From Peribacillus asahii (lineage in GTDB: Bacteria; Bacillota; Bacilli; Bacillales; DSM-1321), in NCBI RefSeq assembly GCF_003570725.1, contig NZ_QWVS01000025.1:1-51321 (forward strand): a stretch of 51,321 nucleotides of DNA. The letters are read 5' to 3'. This document shows, piece by piece, positions 1-10,888 of this stretch; the first letter of the stretch is position 1; every line of letters begins with the position of its first letter. The notes below the pieces were generated by a model that was given only the letters and a program-made list of their open reading frames with translations, searched no databases and was not told the origin of the DNA. The translations under genes and the position numbers were made by a program.

Positions 1-25
1 AACGTTGGCGCTTTGTTTTGTTCAG

Positions 26-58
26 TTTTCAAAGAGCAATTTCTCTGCTTCTTAGAGA
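26..58 (-). promoter_or_regulatory. rRNA operon leader with boxA antitermination element
   Basis: On the minus strand positions 38-26 read TGCTCTTTGAAAA, the boxA element found upstream of 16S in Bacillus rRNA operons, followed by the familiar ...CTGAACAAA leader text. A small stem (TTCTCT at 41-46 pairing with AGAGAA at 53-58) precedes it, as expected for a nut-like leader that loads Nus factors. The 16S gene itself must begin beyond position 1, outside the window. Confidence 0.85.
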
Positions 59-70
59 AGCAACTTTTAC

Positions 71-99
71 ATAATATCATTTTCACGAATCCTTGTCAA
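71..99 (-). promoter_or_regulatory. rrn P2 promoter, sigma-A
   Basis: On the minus strand TTGACA (99-94), a 17-bp spacer and TATTAT (76-71) form a near-consensus sigma-A promoter. It lies just upstream of the boxA leader and reads out of the left edge of the window. The -35 is perfect and the -10 has one mismatch. Confidence 0.85.
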
Positions 100-163
100 C
101 ACTTTTTTAAAATTTGTTTCACTTTCTTAATCAGCGTGTGACCCGCTCGTAACAACAGATATA

Positions 164-192
164 AATATACCACCATTGTATCTTCGTTGCAA
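164..192 (-). promoter_or_regulatory. rrn P1 promoter, sigma-A
   Basis: TTGCAA (192-187), a 17-bp spacer and TATATT (169-164) on the minus strand lie 93 bp upstream of P2. Tandem promoters of this kind are usual for Bacillus rRNA operons. The elements are weaker than those of P2. Confidence 0.7.
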
Positions 193-252
193 TACCTTTT
201 TTAAAAAATTATACAACTAGTTTTTGTAACTTAACTAAAGATATTAAATAAA

Positions 253-301
253 AAAATCGAATACGAAGAAGTCTTTTTAAAAGACTTTTCGTATTCGATT
301 T
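253..301 (-). terminator. lysS intrinsic terminator
   Basis: A very long stem (AAATCGAATACGAA paired with TTCGTATTCGATTT, continuing inward as AGTCTTTT/AAAAGACT) is followed by a T run on the minus strand. It ends the lysS transcript just before the rRNA promoters and insulates them from read-through. Confidence 0.9.
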
Positions 302-319
302 AGTTTATCTCCTTTTCTA

Positions 320-1810
<1,491 letters not shown>

Positions 1811-1942
1811 TCATCTCCGTCTGTATTTTTCAGCATTATATAACCGTATGCGATTGATTGTTTAACATCCTTATTTATTCTTACATAAAACAAAGAAATC
1901 GAACAAGCCTTTTAACTGAAATATTTACGTTTTCAGCCCATA

Positions 1943-1969
1943 TAAAAACTGCCAGAAAATCCGGCAGTT
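1943..1969 (-). terminator. Terminator after dusB
   Basis: AACTGCC (1947-1953) pairs with GGCAGTT (1963-1969). On the minus strand the stem is followed by TTTTTATAT. It separates the folate-dusB unit from lysS. Confidence 0.75.
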
Positions 1970-2014
1970 GAAGTTAAGCGTATTATAGGGAAACGCCGAC
2001 ACAAAGTCAAACGC

Positions 2015-3013
2015 TTACACCATTTGTATATTTTGTTCTTTCGCTTCAATCTCTTCTACAAGGCCGTATAGAAGCTTCACAACATCTTCTCGTGTATTGC
2101 ATTCGTTAATCTCTTTACGTGCTTTTGCATTCCCTTGAACACCTTTTAAATACCAAGCAGCGTGCTTACGCATCTCACGTACTGCAATTTTTTCATTTTT
2201 CAAGGCAATAAGGCGGTCCATGTGGAGTACGCATACATCCATTTTTTCACGTACATTTGGCTCCGGCGTTAGTACACCTGATTCTAAGTATTTAACAGTT
2301 TGATAAATCATCCATGGATTTCCAAGTGCAGCACGGCCAATCATAACACCATCAACACCGACCTCGTCTAGCATTCTTTTAGCGTCTTGAGGCGTTACAA
2401 CATCCCCATTGCCGATAACCGGAATGCTCACCGCATTTTTCACATCCCGAATAATATCCCAGTTTGCTTTTCCTTCATACATTTGAACACGTGTTCTGCC
2501 GTGTACAGCTACCGCACTGCCACCAGCACGTTCTACCGCTCTTGCATTCTCGACAGCAAAAATATGATCGTCATCCCAACCGATACGCATTTTCACCGTA
2601 ACTGGTTTGCCAACTGCATCCACAACGGCTGATACCATATCATAAATTTTATTTGGGTCAAGCAACCATCTTGCTCCTGCTTCACACTTAATGATTTTAG
2701 AAACGGGGCACCCCATATTAATATCAATAATATCAGCATTTGTGTTTTTATCTACAAACTTAGCCGCTTGCACAAGTGATTCTTTTTCGCTGCCGAAAAT
2801 TTGTAAGCTTAATGGGTTCTCACGTTCATCTATATACAGCATCCCCAATGTTTTTTTGTTCTTAAGATTAATCCCTTTGTCACTAATCATTTCCGCACAC
2901 ACAAGTCCTGCGCCAAACTCCTTTACTGTTAAACGGAAAGCAGAATTGCAGACGCCTGCCATAGGAGCTAGCACAACAGGATTACTTATTTCAACATTTC
3001 CAATCTTCAACAA
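2015..3013 (-). CDS. dusB: tRNA-dihydrouridine synthase B
   Basis: The 332-residue FMN-dependent enzyme reduces uridine to dihydrouridine in the D-loop of tRNA. The TIM-barrel start NPVVLAPMAGVCNSAFR holds the flavin-binding P-M-A-G motif. INMGCPVSKIIKCEAGA contains the GCP motif and the catalytic-loop cysteine, and the VAVHGRTR and NGDV segments follow in the usual order. Translation starts at TTG (3013), preceded by GGGAGG with 9-nt spacing. The gene lies 5 bp after yazB and ends the folate operon. This place next to folK/yazB is conserved in Bacillus, where the B. subtilis gene was called yacF. Confidence 0.95.
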   Translation of the reverse strand: MLKIGNVEISNPVVLAPMAGVCNSAFRLTVKEFGAGLVCAEMISDKGINLKNKKTLGMLYIDERENPLSLQIFGSEKESLVQAAKFVDKNTNADIIDINMGCPVSKIIKCEAGARWLLDPNKIYDMVSAVVDAVGKPVTVKMRIGWDDDHIFAVENARAVERAGGSAVAVHGRTRVQMYEGKANWDIIRDVKNAVSIPVIGNGDVVTPQDAKRMLDEVGVDGVMIGRAALGNPWMIYQTVKYLESGVLTPEPNVREKMDVCVLHMDRLIALKNEKIAVREMRKHAAWYLKGVQGNAKARKEINECNTREDVVKLLYGLVEEIEAKEQNIQMV

Positions 3014-3018
3014 ACCTA

Positions 3019-3252
3019 CTAACCTCCCTTACTTTTATTTTCCTTATCATCTAGTGGCTGCAGCTCTTCTAACGAAACACAGAGCATATCCGCCACATCT
3101 TCTAAAAAATAATCTGGTGGTACTTTGTTCCCTCTTTCTACTTCACCTAAAAAAGAAACAGACACACCTATTTCTTTCGCAAATTGTTCTTGTGTAAACC
3201 CCTTTAACTTTCGAAAAGCGCGAATACGCCGTCCCCATTTTTCCGCTTCCAT
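3019..3252 (-). CDS. yazB: Small XRE-family HTH protein YazB
   Basis: The 77-residue protein is almost entirely one Cro/CI-type helix-turn-helix: RIRAFRKLKGFTQEQFAKEIG, then VSVSFLGEVERGNKVPP as the recognition-helix half. There is no effector or dimerisation domain. The ATG at 3252 has a GGAG site upstream and the gene overlaps the end of folK by 49 bp, so it is translationally tied to the folate operon. Its target is unknown. Local autoregulation of the folate-dusB unit is a guess from position only. Confidence 0.85.
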   Translation of the reverse strand: MEAEKWGRRIRAFRKLKGFTQEQFAKEIGVSVSFLGEVERGNKVPPDYFLEDVADMLCVSLEELQPLDDKENKSKGG

Positions 3253-3734
3253 AATCGTACTCCTTCTTTATCCGTTATCTGATTTAAAATATCGTGCAAA
3301 GATGCGTTTACGTTCGGAAGTTTGATGTCTGGGTCTAGCTCCAATAACGGAACTATCACAAATGCTCTTTCTTGCATCCGAGGATGTGGAACAGAAAGAC
3401 TCTCTGTCTCAATATTTTCTTGATTATACAATAAAATGTCAAGGTCTAAGGTACGAGGTCCCCATCTAATTCCCCTTTTTCTTCCTAATTTTACTTCGAT
3501 GTTCAAACAAGTTTGGAGCAATTTTTCAGGGCTTAAAGAAGTGGAGACTTTGATTACTGCGTTTAAAAAGCAATCCTGATCTGTATATCCTACAGGCTCT
3601 GTTTCGTACAAGGATGAAATACCAATAACATTTATCCATTCATTACCATCTAATAATTGAAGCGCTTCATGAAAAGCAGCAAGTCGATTGCCGATGTTGG
3701 ACCCAATCGAAAGGTATGCGATATTCTCCATCAT
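3204..3734 (-). CDS. folK: 6-hydroxymethyl-7,8-dihydropterin pyrophosphokinase
   Basis: The 176-residue enzyme transfers pyrophosphate from ATP to 6-hydroxymethyl-dihydropterin, making the substrate FolP joins to p-aminobenzoate. HPPK signatures are present: AYLSIGSNIGNR at the start, ETEPVG, the GPRTLDLDILLY catalytic signature with its metal-binding D-L-D, and VPHPRMQERAFVIVPLLEL. The start ATG at 3734 shares one base with the TAA stop of folB (TAATG), indicating translational coupling. A second ATG one codon later is equally possible. Confidence 0.96.
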   Translation of the reverse strand: MMENIAYLSIGSNIGNRLAAFHEALQLLDGNEWINVIGISSLYETEPVGYTDQDCFLNAVIKVSTSLSPEKLLQTCLNIEVKLGRKRGIRWGPRTLDLDILLYNQENIETESLSVPHPRMQERAFVIVPLLELDPDIKLPNVNASLHDILNQITDKEGVRLWKRKNGDGVFALFES

Positions 3735-4093
3735 TATCTCCCTCTCGTAATTTCAATTGCAACCGATTTATAATGCCCTCGTATCGGCGGATTAGGCTTG
3801 ATTACTTTTACCGTACAAGTTTGAATGCTAGGGAATTTGTCCAATAGCTTTGTTGAAATAGTTTCAGCAACTGCTTCAAGCAGCTTCATCGGCTCTCCTT
3901 CCATAATTCCTTGAACTACTTCAAATAATTCACCATAGTTAATAGAGTCATCTAAGCAATCCGTTTGACCTGCTTTTGCTAAGTCCGTCTCGACTACTAT
4001 ATCAACAATAAATCGTTGCCCAAGTTTTGTTTCTTCTGGAAACACACCGTGATATCCATAAAACTCCATTTCATTCAAATAAATTTTATCCAC
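3734..4093 (-). CDS. folB: Dihydroneopterin aldolase
   Basis: The 119-residue enzyme converts 7,8-dihydroneopterin to 6-hydroxymethyl-dihydropterin and glycolaldehyde. Family features are MEFYGYHGVFPEE near the N-terminus, TINYGEL-type text (here SINYGELFEV), the catalytic-lysine region CTVKVIKPNPPI and the C-terminal VAIEITR. The GTG at 4093 is chosen because AAAGGAG lies 6 nt upstream and the protein then begins VDKIYLNEMEF like its homologues. An in-frame ATG 27 nt earlier would add nine residues. The gene overlaps the end of folP by 8 bp. Confidence 0.94.
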   Translation of the reverse strand: MDKIYLNEMEFYGYHGVFPEETKLGQRFIVDIVVETDLAKAGQTDCLDDSINYGELFEVVQGIMEGEPMKLLEAVAETISTKLLDKFPSIQTCTVKVIKPNPPIRGHYKSVAIEITRGR

Positions 4094-4931
4094 TGTATTC
4101 TCCTTTTCCAACAAGCGCATCCATCATCTTTGCTGTACGCGCCATTTCTTTCACATCATGCACTCGAACAAGCTGGCATCCTTGTCCAATACCGAAACAA
4201 ATCGTAGCAGCAGTTCCTTCTACACGCTCTGCCGGCGGCAAATCTAGTACATGTCCAATCATAGATTTACGAGATGTAGCCAGCAAAACCGGATAACCTA
4301 ATGCCACAAGCGTATCAAGGTTTCGCATCATTTCTAAGTTCAGTGTGACATCTTTAGCAAATCCAATCCCTGGATCCAAGATAATTTGTTCCTCTCTTAC
4401 ACCGGCTGCTTTTACAAGAGCGATGCTTTCATACAAGTCTTGCAGTGCATCACGCATAAAATGTTGATAGGTTTGCCCCTCACGATTGTGCATAAGGATA
4501 ATCGGCACTTGATATTGAGATGCGACCTTTGCCATTTCAGGATCGGCCTTCGCTCCCCATATATCATTAATAATATGAGCACCTGCTTCAATCGCCGCTT
4601 TTGCAACCTTCGATTTATACGTATCAATTGAAAGCGGGACATCAATCCGTTTAGAAATCGCTTCAATAACAGGTGCAACACGTTCTATTTCTTCTTCATC
4701 CGAAATTCGCTCATAGTTCGGCCGTGTTGACTCTCCTCCGATATCGATTAAATCTGCTCCATCCTCTACCATTTGCTCCGCATGTCGCAAAGCTGCATCA
4801 ATATGATGGTAGCGACCGCCATCTGAAAAAGAATCTGGTGTAACATTTAAAATGCCCATAATATACGTTTTCTTTTGATAATCAAGCGTATAAGGGCCAC
4901 ATTTTGTTTGCAAAGTACTTATTCCCGACAT
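4086..4931 (-). CDS. folP: Dihydropteroate synthase (sulfonamide target)
   Basis: The 281-residue TIM-barrel enzyme condenses 6-hydroxymethyl-dihydropterin pyrophosphate with p-aminobenzoate. Both DHPS signatures are present: MGILNVTPDSFSDGG and DIGGESTRP (pABA/sulfonamide loops), followed by PLSIDTYK, INDIWG, ILDPGIGFAK and LLATSRKSMIG with the conserved Ser-Arg-Lys. It is the first gene of the folP-folB-folK-yazB-dusB unit. In B. subtilis pabB, pabA and pabC precede it. Here the 133 bp back to cysK hold only the cysK terminator and folP's own leader. Confidence 0.97.
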   Translation of the reverse strand: MSGISTLQTKCGPYTLDYQKKTYIMGILNVTPDSFSDGGRYHHIDAALRHAEQMVEDGADLIDIGGESTRPNYERISDEEEIERVAPVIEAISKRIDVPLSIDTYKSKVAKAAIEAGAHIINDIWGAKADPEMAKVASQYQVPIILMHNREGQTYQHFMRDALQDLYESIALVKAAGVREEQIILDPGIGFAKDVTLNLEMMRNLDTLVALGYPVLLATSRKSMIGHVLDLPPAERVEGTAATICFGIGQGCQLVRVHDVKEMARTAKMMDALVGKGEYSG

Positions 4932-5011
4932 GTCTTACTCTCCCTCGTCTCGTCAAAAAATTCACATACTGAGTGTACTCACTTTCAAAGGTAAAACGCA
5001 AGTTACACAAT

Positions 5012-5048
5012 AAAAAAAGCAAAGCCCCTAAAGGAACTTTGCTTTTTT
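5012..5048 (-). terminator. cysK intrinsic terminator
   Basis: AAAAAGCAAAG (5013-5023) pairs with CTTTGCTTTTT (5038-5048). On the minus strand the stem ends in a long T run. It makes cysK a single-gene transcription unit. Confidence 0.9.
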
Positions 5049-5064
5049 ACTATTCCTATCAAGA

Positions 5065-5991
5065 TCATTCAAAGTTATAAAGAGGTGTACTTAAATAACG
5101 CTCTCCGTTACTTGGAATAATAGCTAGTACTTTTTTACCTTTACCTAACTCTTTAGCTACTTTAATTGCAGCACTAATTGCAGCTCCTGAAGAAATACCA
5201 CCTAAGATTCCTTCTTCTTTCGCAGCACGGCGAGCATATTCAAATGCTTCTTCCGTTGTAATTTGAATAATTCCATCATATAACTCAGTATTCAAGATGC
5301 TTGGTACAAAACCTGCACCAATTCCTTGAATTTTGTGAGGGCCTGGTTTTCCACCTGATAAAACTGGAGAATCTTTCGGCTCCACTGCGTAAATCTTAAT
5401 GTTTGGATATTTCTCACGTAACACTTCACCAGCACCTGTAATTGTTCCACCTGTACCAATACCAGCAATGAAAGCATCTAATCCTTCATCACCAAAAGCT
5501 TCAACAATCTCAGGACCTGTTGTTTGACGGTGAACTTCAGGGTTTGCTGTATTGTTAAATTGTTGAGGTAAGAAATAGCCATTCTCTTTTGCTAATTCTT
5601 CTGCTTTAGCAATAGCACCTTTCATACCTTCTGGTCCTGGAGTAAGAACTAATTCCGCACCATATGCACGAAGTAAGTTACGACGCTCTAAGCTCATTGT
5701 TTCTGGCATAACAAGAATTGATTTATATCCTTTAGCAGATGCAACTAATGCTAGACCAATTCCTGTATTTCCACTTGTAGGCTCAATAATCGTATCGCCC
5801 TCTTTTAATTGACCGCTTTTTTCAGCTGCCTCAACCATTGCAAGTGCAATACGATCTTTTACACTGCTTCCTGGGTTAAAATACTCTAGTTTTAAGTAAA
5901 TATCTGCGATGTTTTCTTCTGGAATTCTGTTTAATTTTACAATTGGTGTTTGACCAATTAATTCAAGTACAGAATTAGCAATACGTGCCAT
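5065..5991 (-). CDS. cysK: Cysteine synthase (O-acetylserine sulfhydrylase)
   Basis: The 308-residue PLP enzyme makes L-cysteine from O-acetylserine and sulfide. [11 protein letters not shown] carries the Schiff-base lysine. [12 protein letters not shown] is the substrate-binding loop and [12 protein letters not shown] the phosphate-binding loop. The C-terminus ends [11 protein letters not shown] as in Bacillus CysK. The ATG at 5991 is preferred (GGAG 8 nt upstream, length equal to B. subtilis CysK). A GTG at 6000 would sit directly on the ribosome site. The gene has its own promoter and terminator. An imperfect palindrome between promoter and gene may be a repressor site. Confidence 0.96.
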   Translation of the reverse strand: MARIANSVLELIGQTPIVKLNRIPEENIADIYLKLEYFNPGSSVKDRIALAMVEAAEKSGQLKEGDTIIEPTSGNTGIGLALVASAKGYKSILVMPETMSLERRNLLRAYGAELVLTPGPEGMKGAIAKAEELAKENGYFLPQQFNNTANPEVHRQTTGPEIVEAFGDEGLDAFIAGIGTGGTITGAGEVLREKYPNIKIYAVEPKDSPVLSGGKPGPHKIQGIGAGFVPSILNTELYDGIIQITTEEAFEYARRAAKEEGILGGISSGAAISAAIKVAKELGKGKKVLAIIPSNGERYLSTPLYNFE

Positions 5992-6013
5992 TTCGTTCAC
6001 TCCTTTAATTTTG

Positions 6014-6032
6014 AATACCTAGTAAGTATATT
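6014..6032 (-). promoter_or_regulatory. Candidate operator (imperfect palindrome) before cysK
   Basis: AATAC (6014-6018) faces GTATatt (6026-6032) across CTAGTAA. The repeat lies between the -10 region and the cysK ribosome site, where a repressor would block elongation. In Bacillus, cysK is repressed by the CymR-CysK complex. Assigning this repeat to CymR is inference. Confidence 0.35.
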
Positions 6033-6049
6033 GGTTTTATTAATTTAAA

Positions 6050-6077
6050 ATTATCAGATTGTATAGACTATTGTCAA
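6050..6077 (-). promoter_or_regulatory. cysK promoter, sigma-A
   Basis: A perfect TTGACA (6077-6072) is followed after 16 bp by GATAAT (6055-6050), or after 18 bp by TAATTT. It lies in the 117-bp gap upstream of cysK. Confidence 0.65.
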
Positions 6078-6108
6078 CTGTTTTCTGCTTTTTTCTAGTA
6101 ATTTTTAC

Positions 6109-6996
6109 TTATTTCGCATCATAAAGCCAGTCAACTTCCAGTTCATTCCAAAACGCTTCACTAGATACAGATGTTTGAATATGTTCCATAGCTAATTGAC
6201 GACGAATCTGTTGTTTCACTTCATCATAAGAGAATTGCTCTCCTTTAATTTTTTCATGAAGATATAGAACCGCCCATCCTTCTTCAATTTGAACCGGCTG
6301 ACTCCAATGATTGGTTTTCATTGATGCCGCCGTCTCAATATAGACCTTTGGCACTCGTTCATTATCTTCAGAAATGAAACCCATCGCTCCGCCTTGATTA
6401 GCTGTAAACTCATCAAGAGATTTCTCCATAGCTAACACCTGAAAAGAAACGCCCTTCGTCAGCTCTTTCACCACTTTGTCCGCTTCACTTTTTGTCGCTG
6501 TTGTTAAGTGAGAAATTCGATAAGTAGTCGGGATTCGAAATAAATCCTGATTGTCGTTATAATAGTTTTTTATTTCTGTTTCCGATATGCTGACATCTTT
6601 CGTCAAAATCTCTTCTAACAATAAGTCCGCTTTGATTTGAGCCTTCCTTTGGTCTTCAGACTGACTTTGTGATTGTTCGTAGGTCCCATATAAGGTTTTC
6701 ATTATCTTATATTCGCGCTCAATTTCCTGGTCTGTAACGCTTACATCATATTTCTCAGCCATTTGTTTTACGACTTCCTCATTAACCATCTCTTTGAGCA
6801 CATCTTTTCCGTACCGTTGCTCTAGCTCATTTATCCAATGCTCTCTTGAGATACCTACATCACCAATTTGAGCTACCGTTTCTCCTCCGCCGACCGTTCG
6901 AGAGTTAAACATCGGCCAAATCGCAAATACGACAATCGTAATCAGATTTAACAAAGCAAGACCAGCAACCATAGATCTTAACCGCTTCTTCGACAA
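6109..6996 (-). CDS. yacD: PrsA-like membrane-anchored peptidyl-prolyl isomerase (YacD type)
   Basis: The 295-residue protein has an uncleaved signal anchor (about residues 9-28, VAGLALLNLITIVVFAIW), then a SurA-N-type helical region and a parvulin-like rotamase domain. The parvulin part includes YRISHLTTATKSEADKVVKEL and QGGAMGFISEDN ... PVQIEEGWAVLYLHEK. It lacks a lipobox cysteine, unlike PrsA itself, so it should be anchored by its N-terminal helix with the catalytic part outside. It follows hslO by 21 bp in the ftsH-coaX-hslO run. The substrate is unknown, and foldase activity is inferred from the domain. Confidence 0.85.
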   Translation of the reverse strand: MSKKRLRSMVAGLALLNLITIVVFAIWPMFNSRTVGGGETVAQIGDVGISREHWINELEQRYGKDVLKEMVNEEVVKQMAEKYDVSVTDQEIEREYKIMKTLYGTYEQSQSQSEDQRKAQIKADLLLEEILTKDVSISETEIKNYYNDNQDLFRIPTTYRISHLTTATKSEADKVVKELTKGVSFQVLAMEKSLDEFTANQGGAMGFISEDNERVPKVYIETAASMKTNHWSQPVQIEEGWAVLYLHEKIKGEQFSYDEVKQQIRRQLAMEHIQTSVSSEAFWNELEVDWLYDAK

Positions 6997-7017
6997 CTAT
7001 CTTTCCCCCGTTGGCCT

Positions 7018-7896
7018 TTATTTTGCTTCTGCCGCTAATTCCTCAAGCTCTTCTTTAGAAAATTGATATTTTTCATTACAAAAGTGACACTGCGCTTCCG
7101 CCTTACCTTCTTCTTCAATAATGTCCTGAATTTCTGCTTTTCCTAGGCTGATTAAGGCATTTGAAATTCTCTCTCTTGAACATTGGCATTGAAATGATAC
7201 TGGCATTTTCTCTAACACCTTTACATTTCCTTCTCCTAAAAGTTGGTCCAAAATTTCTTCAGGCGTTAATCCCGCTTGAATCATTTTTGAAACAGGTGGA
7301 ATGCTCTGTAATCGATTTTCAATTTCTGTAATAGTTGAATCGTCTGTTCCGGGCATTAATTGAATAATAAAACCACCAGCTGTTTGAATCGAGTTATCCG
7401 GATTCACAAGAACGCCTACACCTACTGATGAAGGAACTTGCTCTGAAGTAGCAAAATAATAAGTGAAATCTTCACCAAGCTCTCCTGATACAATCGGAAC
7501 TTGACCAGTAAAGTGATCACGTAATCCAATATCCTTTACAATCGTTAGCATCCCATCGGTACCAACTGCTCGTCTTACATCCAATTTGCCATGCTCATTT
7601 AAATCGAAATGAACGTGTGGATTCGTTACATAGCCACGCACTTCACCTTTTGCATTGCTATCCACTAGAATGGCACCGATTGGCCCGCCACCTTCGATTT
7701 TAATCGTGAGCTTTTCATCACCTTTTAACATAGCTCCCATCATCAAACCCGCTGTCATAGCACGACCTAATGCAGCAGAAGCAGTTGGCCATGTATAATG
7801 ACGGCGCTGAGCTTCTCCCACTGTTTCTGTCGTAGAAACGGCATACGCACGCACCTGTCCATTATATCCCAATGCTTTTACTAAATAATCTTTCAC
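7018..7896 (-). CDS. hslO: Redox-regulated chaperone Hsp33
   Basis: The 292-residue cytoplasmic holdase is activated when oxidative stress releases zinc from four C-terminal cysteines. The N-terminal domain has the family text [29 protein letters not shown] and [25 protein letters not shown]. The zinc-binding cysteines are CQC (residues 237, 239) and CHFC (270, 273), so the switch is intact. It lies 26 bp after coaX, an arrangement conserved in Bacillus. Confidence 0.96.
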   Translation of the reverse strand: MKDYLVKALGYNGQVRAYAVSTTETVGEAQRRHYTWPTASAALGRAMTAGLMMGAMLKGDEKLTIKIEGGGPIGAILVDSNAKGEVRGYVTNPHVHFDLNEHGKLDVRRAVGTDGMLTIVKDIGLRDHFTGQVPIVSGELGEDFTYYFATSEQVPSSVGVGVLVNPDNSIQTAGGFIIQLMPGTDDSTITEIENRLQSIPPVSKMIQAGLTPEEILDQLLGEGNVKVLEKMPVSFQCQCSRERISNALISLGKAEIQDIIEEEGKAEAQCHFCNEKYQFSKEELEELAAEAK

Positions 7897-7922
7897 TACT
7901 TTTGCCCCTTTCCTAGCTGCCT

Positions 7923-8702
7923 TTAATTCTTTACTTGTTCACGATTCCGCTTATAAATTAATTGAAGTCCCTTTAACGTTAAAAACGGCTCTACAATATC
8001 AATCGCCGTGGATTCATTAGCAATTAACGGCGCAAGTCCTCCTGTCGCGATAACAAGCGGCTCAATTTTACTTTGCTCCTTAATTCGAGCAACAATGCCT
8101 TCTACTTGTCCTACATAGCCATATAAAATACCAGACTGCATGGCTGAAACAGTATTTTTACCAATGACACCCTCTGGACGGCTAATTTCAATTCTTGGTA
8201 GCTTCGCTGCTTTTGAATAAAGAGCCTCCGTTGAAATATTAATCCCAGGGGCGATTGCTCCACCCATATATTGTTTGTCTTCATTAATGTAACAATAAGT
8301 TGTTGCTGTTCCAAAATCGACAATAATGAGAGGGCTTCCAAATTCGTGAATACCAGCAACAGCATTCACAATTCGATCCGCACCTACTTCACGCGGGTTT
8401 TCATATTTAATGTCTAACCCTGTCTTAATACCTGGTCCAACAACTAACGGCTTAATACCAAAATATTTCTTACACATTCTCTCTAGCGCAAACATAATAG
8501 GAGGCACAACAGAAGAAATAATCATGCCATCAAATTGATCAAAAAATAGTCCCTCATGCTGTAATAAAGATTTAATGACCATTCCATACTCATCTTCTGT
8601 CTTATGACGATTTGTCTCAATTCGCCAATGATATTTCAAAATATCATCCTCATATACCCCTAAGACTGTATTTGTATTTCCAACATCTAATACAAAAATC
8701 AT
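7923..8702 (-). CDS. coaX: Type III pantothenate kinase
   Basis: The 259-residue ASKHA-fold kinase phosphorylates pantothenate in the first step of coenzyme A synthesis. The phosphate-1 motif is the N-terminal [10 protein letters not shown], and phosphate-2 is [24 protein letters not shown] and [12 protein letters not shown] complete the fold. The ATG at 8702 has GGGGGA upstream. A terminator after ftsH lies in the gap before it, so coaX probably starts a coaX-hslO-yacD unit from its own promoter in the 120-bp gap. Confidence 0.96.
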   Translation of the reverse strand: MIFVLDVGNTNTVLGVYEDDILKYHWRIETNRHKTEDEYGMVIKSLLQHEGLFFDQFDGMIISSVVPPIMFALERMCKKYFGIKPLVVGPGIKTGLDIKYENPREVGADRIVNAVAGIHEFGSPLIIVDFGTATTYCYINEDKQYMGGAIAPGINISTEALYSKAAKLPRIEISRPEGVIGKNTVSAMQSGILYGYVGQVEGIVARIKEQSKIEPLVIATGGLAPLIANESTAIDIVEPFLTLKGLQLIYKRNREQVKN

Positions 8703-8824
8703 CGTTCTATCCCCCTAATAAATTATTCTCCTACGTCACACTTAATCATTATTTTACACGATAATTGGAGTAAAACGAAAGTATCTTGTCATATTCTGAG
8801 AATAAGATAAGTAATTACTAAGAG

Positions 8825-8858
8825 AAAAAGGTATTCCATCTAGGAATACCTTTTTCTT
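8825..8858 (-). terminator. ftsH intrinsic terminator
   Basis: AAAAAGGTATTCC (8825-8837) pairs with GGAATACCTTTTT (8843-8855), a 13-bp perfect stem with a T run on the minus strand. Confidence 0.92.
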
Positions 8859-8868
8859 CGTTATACAA

Positions 8869-10851
8869 TCATAACTTATTATCTGTATCTTTTGGACCCT
8901 TTTCTAAAGAAGGAGCTTGATTCTCTTCAAAAGGTGTTGAATCTTCTTTTTTGACGTTAATCTTTACCTTTACATCATCGTCTGAAGAAAGATTTCCATT
9001 AAGGGCTACATAATCACGATCTGGTAGTTTCCCCTCATGGTACAAACTTTTAATTTGTTCTTGGTCTAGTGTTTCCAAATTAAGTAACGTTCTTGCTACT
9101 AAATCTAGCTTCTCACGATTTTCCGTAAGAATTTGCTTACATCTTTCGTAAGACTCATTAATGATTCGTTGTACTTCTAAATCAATTTCATAAGCAATCT
9201 TATCGGAGTAATTTTGTTCGTTATTAAAATCACGACCTAAAAATACTTGACCTTGAGAGCTTCCGAATTGAAGCGGACCTAACTTACTCATCCCGTACTC
9301 CATAACCATACTGCGAGCAATACCAGTAGCACGTTGGAAATCGTTATGAGCACCTGTACTTGCCTCACCAAACGTAATTTCCTCTGCTACACGTCCACCA
9401 AGCAACCCAACAATTTTATCCTTCAGCTCTGGCTCTGTCATAAAGAAACGATCTTCCTTCGGCAGCATTACCGCATACCCGCCTGCTTGACCACGTGGAA
9501 CAATCGTTACTTTATGCACCACTTCTGCATCATCCAATACTAAACCAATAATTGTATGCCCTGCTTCATGCCATGCTACAATATTACGCTCTTTCTTGGA
9601 AATAACACGCGTTTTCTTAGCAGGTCCTGCAATAACGCGGTCAGATGCTTCATCTAAGTCAGACATATCAATTGTTTTCTTATTCTGACGAGCTGCCACA
9701 AGAGCCGCTTCATTTAATAAGTTTTCAAGGTCTGCTCCTGAGAATCCTGGTGTACGTTGTGCAATAGCTTTTAGATCGACACTATCTGCTAACGGTTTAT
9801 TACGAGCATGTACTTTTAATACTTCTTCACGACCTTTTACATCTGGTCGACCAACCGTAATTTGACGGTCAAAACGGCCCGGTCTTAATAACGCAGGGTC
9901 AAGAATGTCTGCACGGTTTGTTGCAGCAATCATGATAATGCCTTCATTTCCGCCAAAACCATCCATTTCAACAAGCAATTGGTTAAGGGTTTGTTCACGC
10001 TCATCATGTCCGCCGCCAAGTCCTGCACCACGTTGGCGTCCAACAGCATCAATTTCGTCAATAAAGATAATACATGGCGCATTTTTCTTAGCATTTTCAA
10101 ACAAATCACGCACGCGCGAAGCCCCTACCCCGACAAACATCTCAACGAAATCTGAACCACTGATAGAGAAGAATGGAACACCTGCTTCACCAGCTACTGC
10201 TTTCGCAAGTAATGTTTTACCCGTACCAGGAGGTCCCACTAAAAGCACCCCTTTTGGTATACGAGCACCTAGCTCAGCGAACTTTCGAGGGTCTTTTAAA
10301 AATTCAACCACTTCGACAAGCTCCTGCTTCTCTTCATCTGCTCCTGCTACATCATTGAAGCGGACTTTCTTCTTATCATCATTGTATAGCTTCGCTTTAC
10401 TTTTCCCAAAGTTCATTACACGGCCGCCGCCGCCACCTTGAGCTTGGTTAAGTAAGAAGAAAAAGAGAATGAAGATGATAACAAATGGAATAATTCCTGT
10501 AAAGAACGTTACCCAACCACTTGTTTTTTCCGCAGGTTTTACATCAAATTTTTCAATTCCTTGCTTATCAACAATCTCACCAATTTTTGCTTGATAATAT
10601 TCATTTGGTGGGATATATGTCACAAAATATTGGCCTTCTTTATACCCTTCAAGCTGCCCTATAATTTCATAAACGCCACTTTCAGGCTGCATGGTTAATG
10701 ATTTTACTTTCCCATCTTCCAAGTTTTTATAAAGCTGGTCTTGGGTAATAGTCTCAGTCGGTTCATTGTTATTGTTAAAAATACTAACGATCCCAATAAT
10801 GACCAAAAAGATCAATAAATAAAATATCGTATTACGAAAGATCCGATTCAT
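8869..10851 (-). CDS. ftsH: ATP-dependent membrane zinc metalloprotease FtsH
   Basis: The 660-residue membrane AAA+ protease degrades unstable membrane and regulatory proteins and in Bacillus is needed for sporulation. Two membrane helices (about residues 7-24 and 113-135) flank the extracytoplasmic domain. Walker A is GPPGTGKT (206-213), Walker B IIFIDEID (261-268), and the second region of homology contains [19 protein letters not shown]. The zinc site is HEAGH (428-432). The C-terminal tail is acidic and low-complexity. Two sigma-A-like elements lie upstream. Confidence 0.98.
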   Translation of the reverse strand: MNRIFRNTIFYLLIFLVIIGIVSIFNNNNEPTETITQDQLYKNLEDGKVKSLTMQPESGVYEIIGQLEGYKEGQYFVTYIPPNEYYQAKIGEIVDKQGIEKFDVKPAEKTSGWVTFFTGIIPFVIIFILFFFLLNQAQGGGGGRVMNFGKSKAKLYNDDKKKVRFNDVAGADEEKQELVEVVEFLKDPRKFAELGARIPKGVLLVGPPGTGKTLLAKAVAGEAGVPFFSISGSDFVEMFVGVGASRVRDLFENAKKNAPCIIFIDEIDAVGRQRGAGLGGGHDEREQTLNQLLVEMDGFGGNEGIIMIAATNRADILDPALLRPGRFDRQITVGRPDVKGREEVLKVHARNKPLADSVDLKAIAQRTPGFSGADLENLLNEAALVAARQNKKTIDMSDLDEASDRVIAGPAKKTRVISKKERNIVAWHEAGHTIIGLVLDDAEVVHKVTIVPRGQAGGYAVMLPKEDRFFMTEPELKDKIVGLLGGRVAEEITFGEASTGAHNDFQRATGIARSMVMEYGMSKLGPLQFGSSQGQVFLGRDFNNEQNYSDKIAYEIDLEVQRIINESYERCKQILTENREKLDLVARTLLNLETLDQEQIKSLYHEGKLPDRDYVALNGNLSSDDDVKVKINVKKEDSTPFEENQAPSLEKGPKDTDNKL

Positions 10852-10888
10852 ACCCTACCTCCTCCCATGAGTCAAGAAACTATAGTAA

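Noticed and set aside
2691..3197. 168-codon plus-strand frame across dusB and yazB
   Set aside because: Antisense to two well-supported genes, hydrophobic only because of complementary codon bias; no ribosome site.
9905..10441. 178-codon open frame on the plus strand across ftsH
   Set aside because: It is antisense to the most conserved AAA+ part of ftsH, has no ribosome site and its composition follows the ftsH codon pattern.
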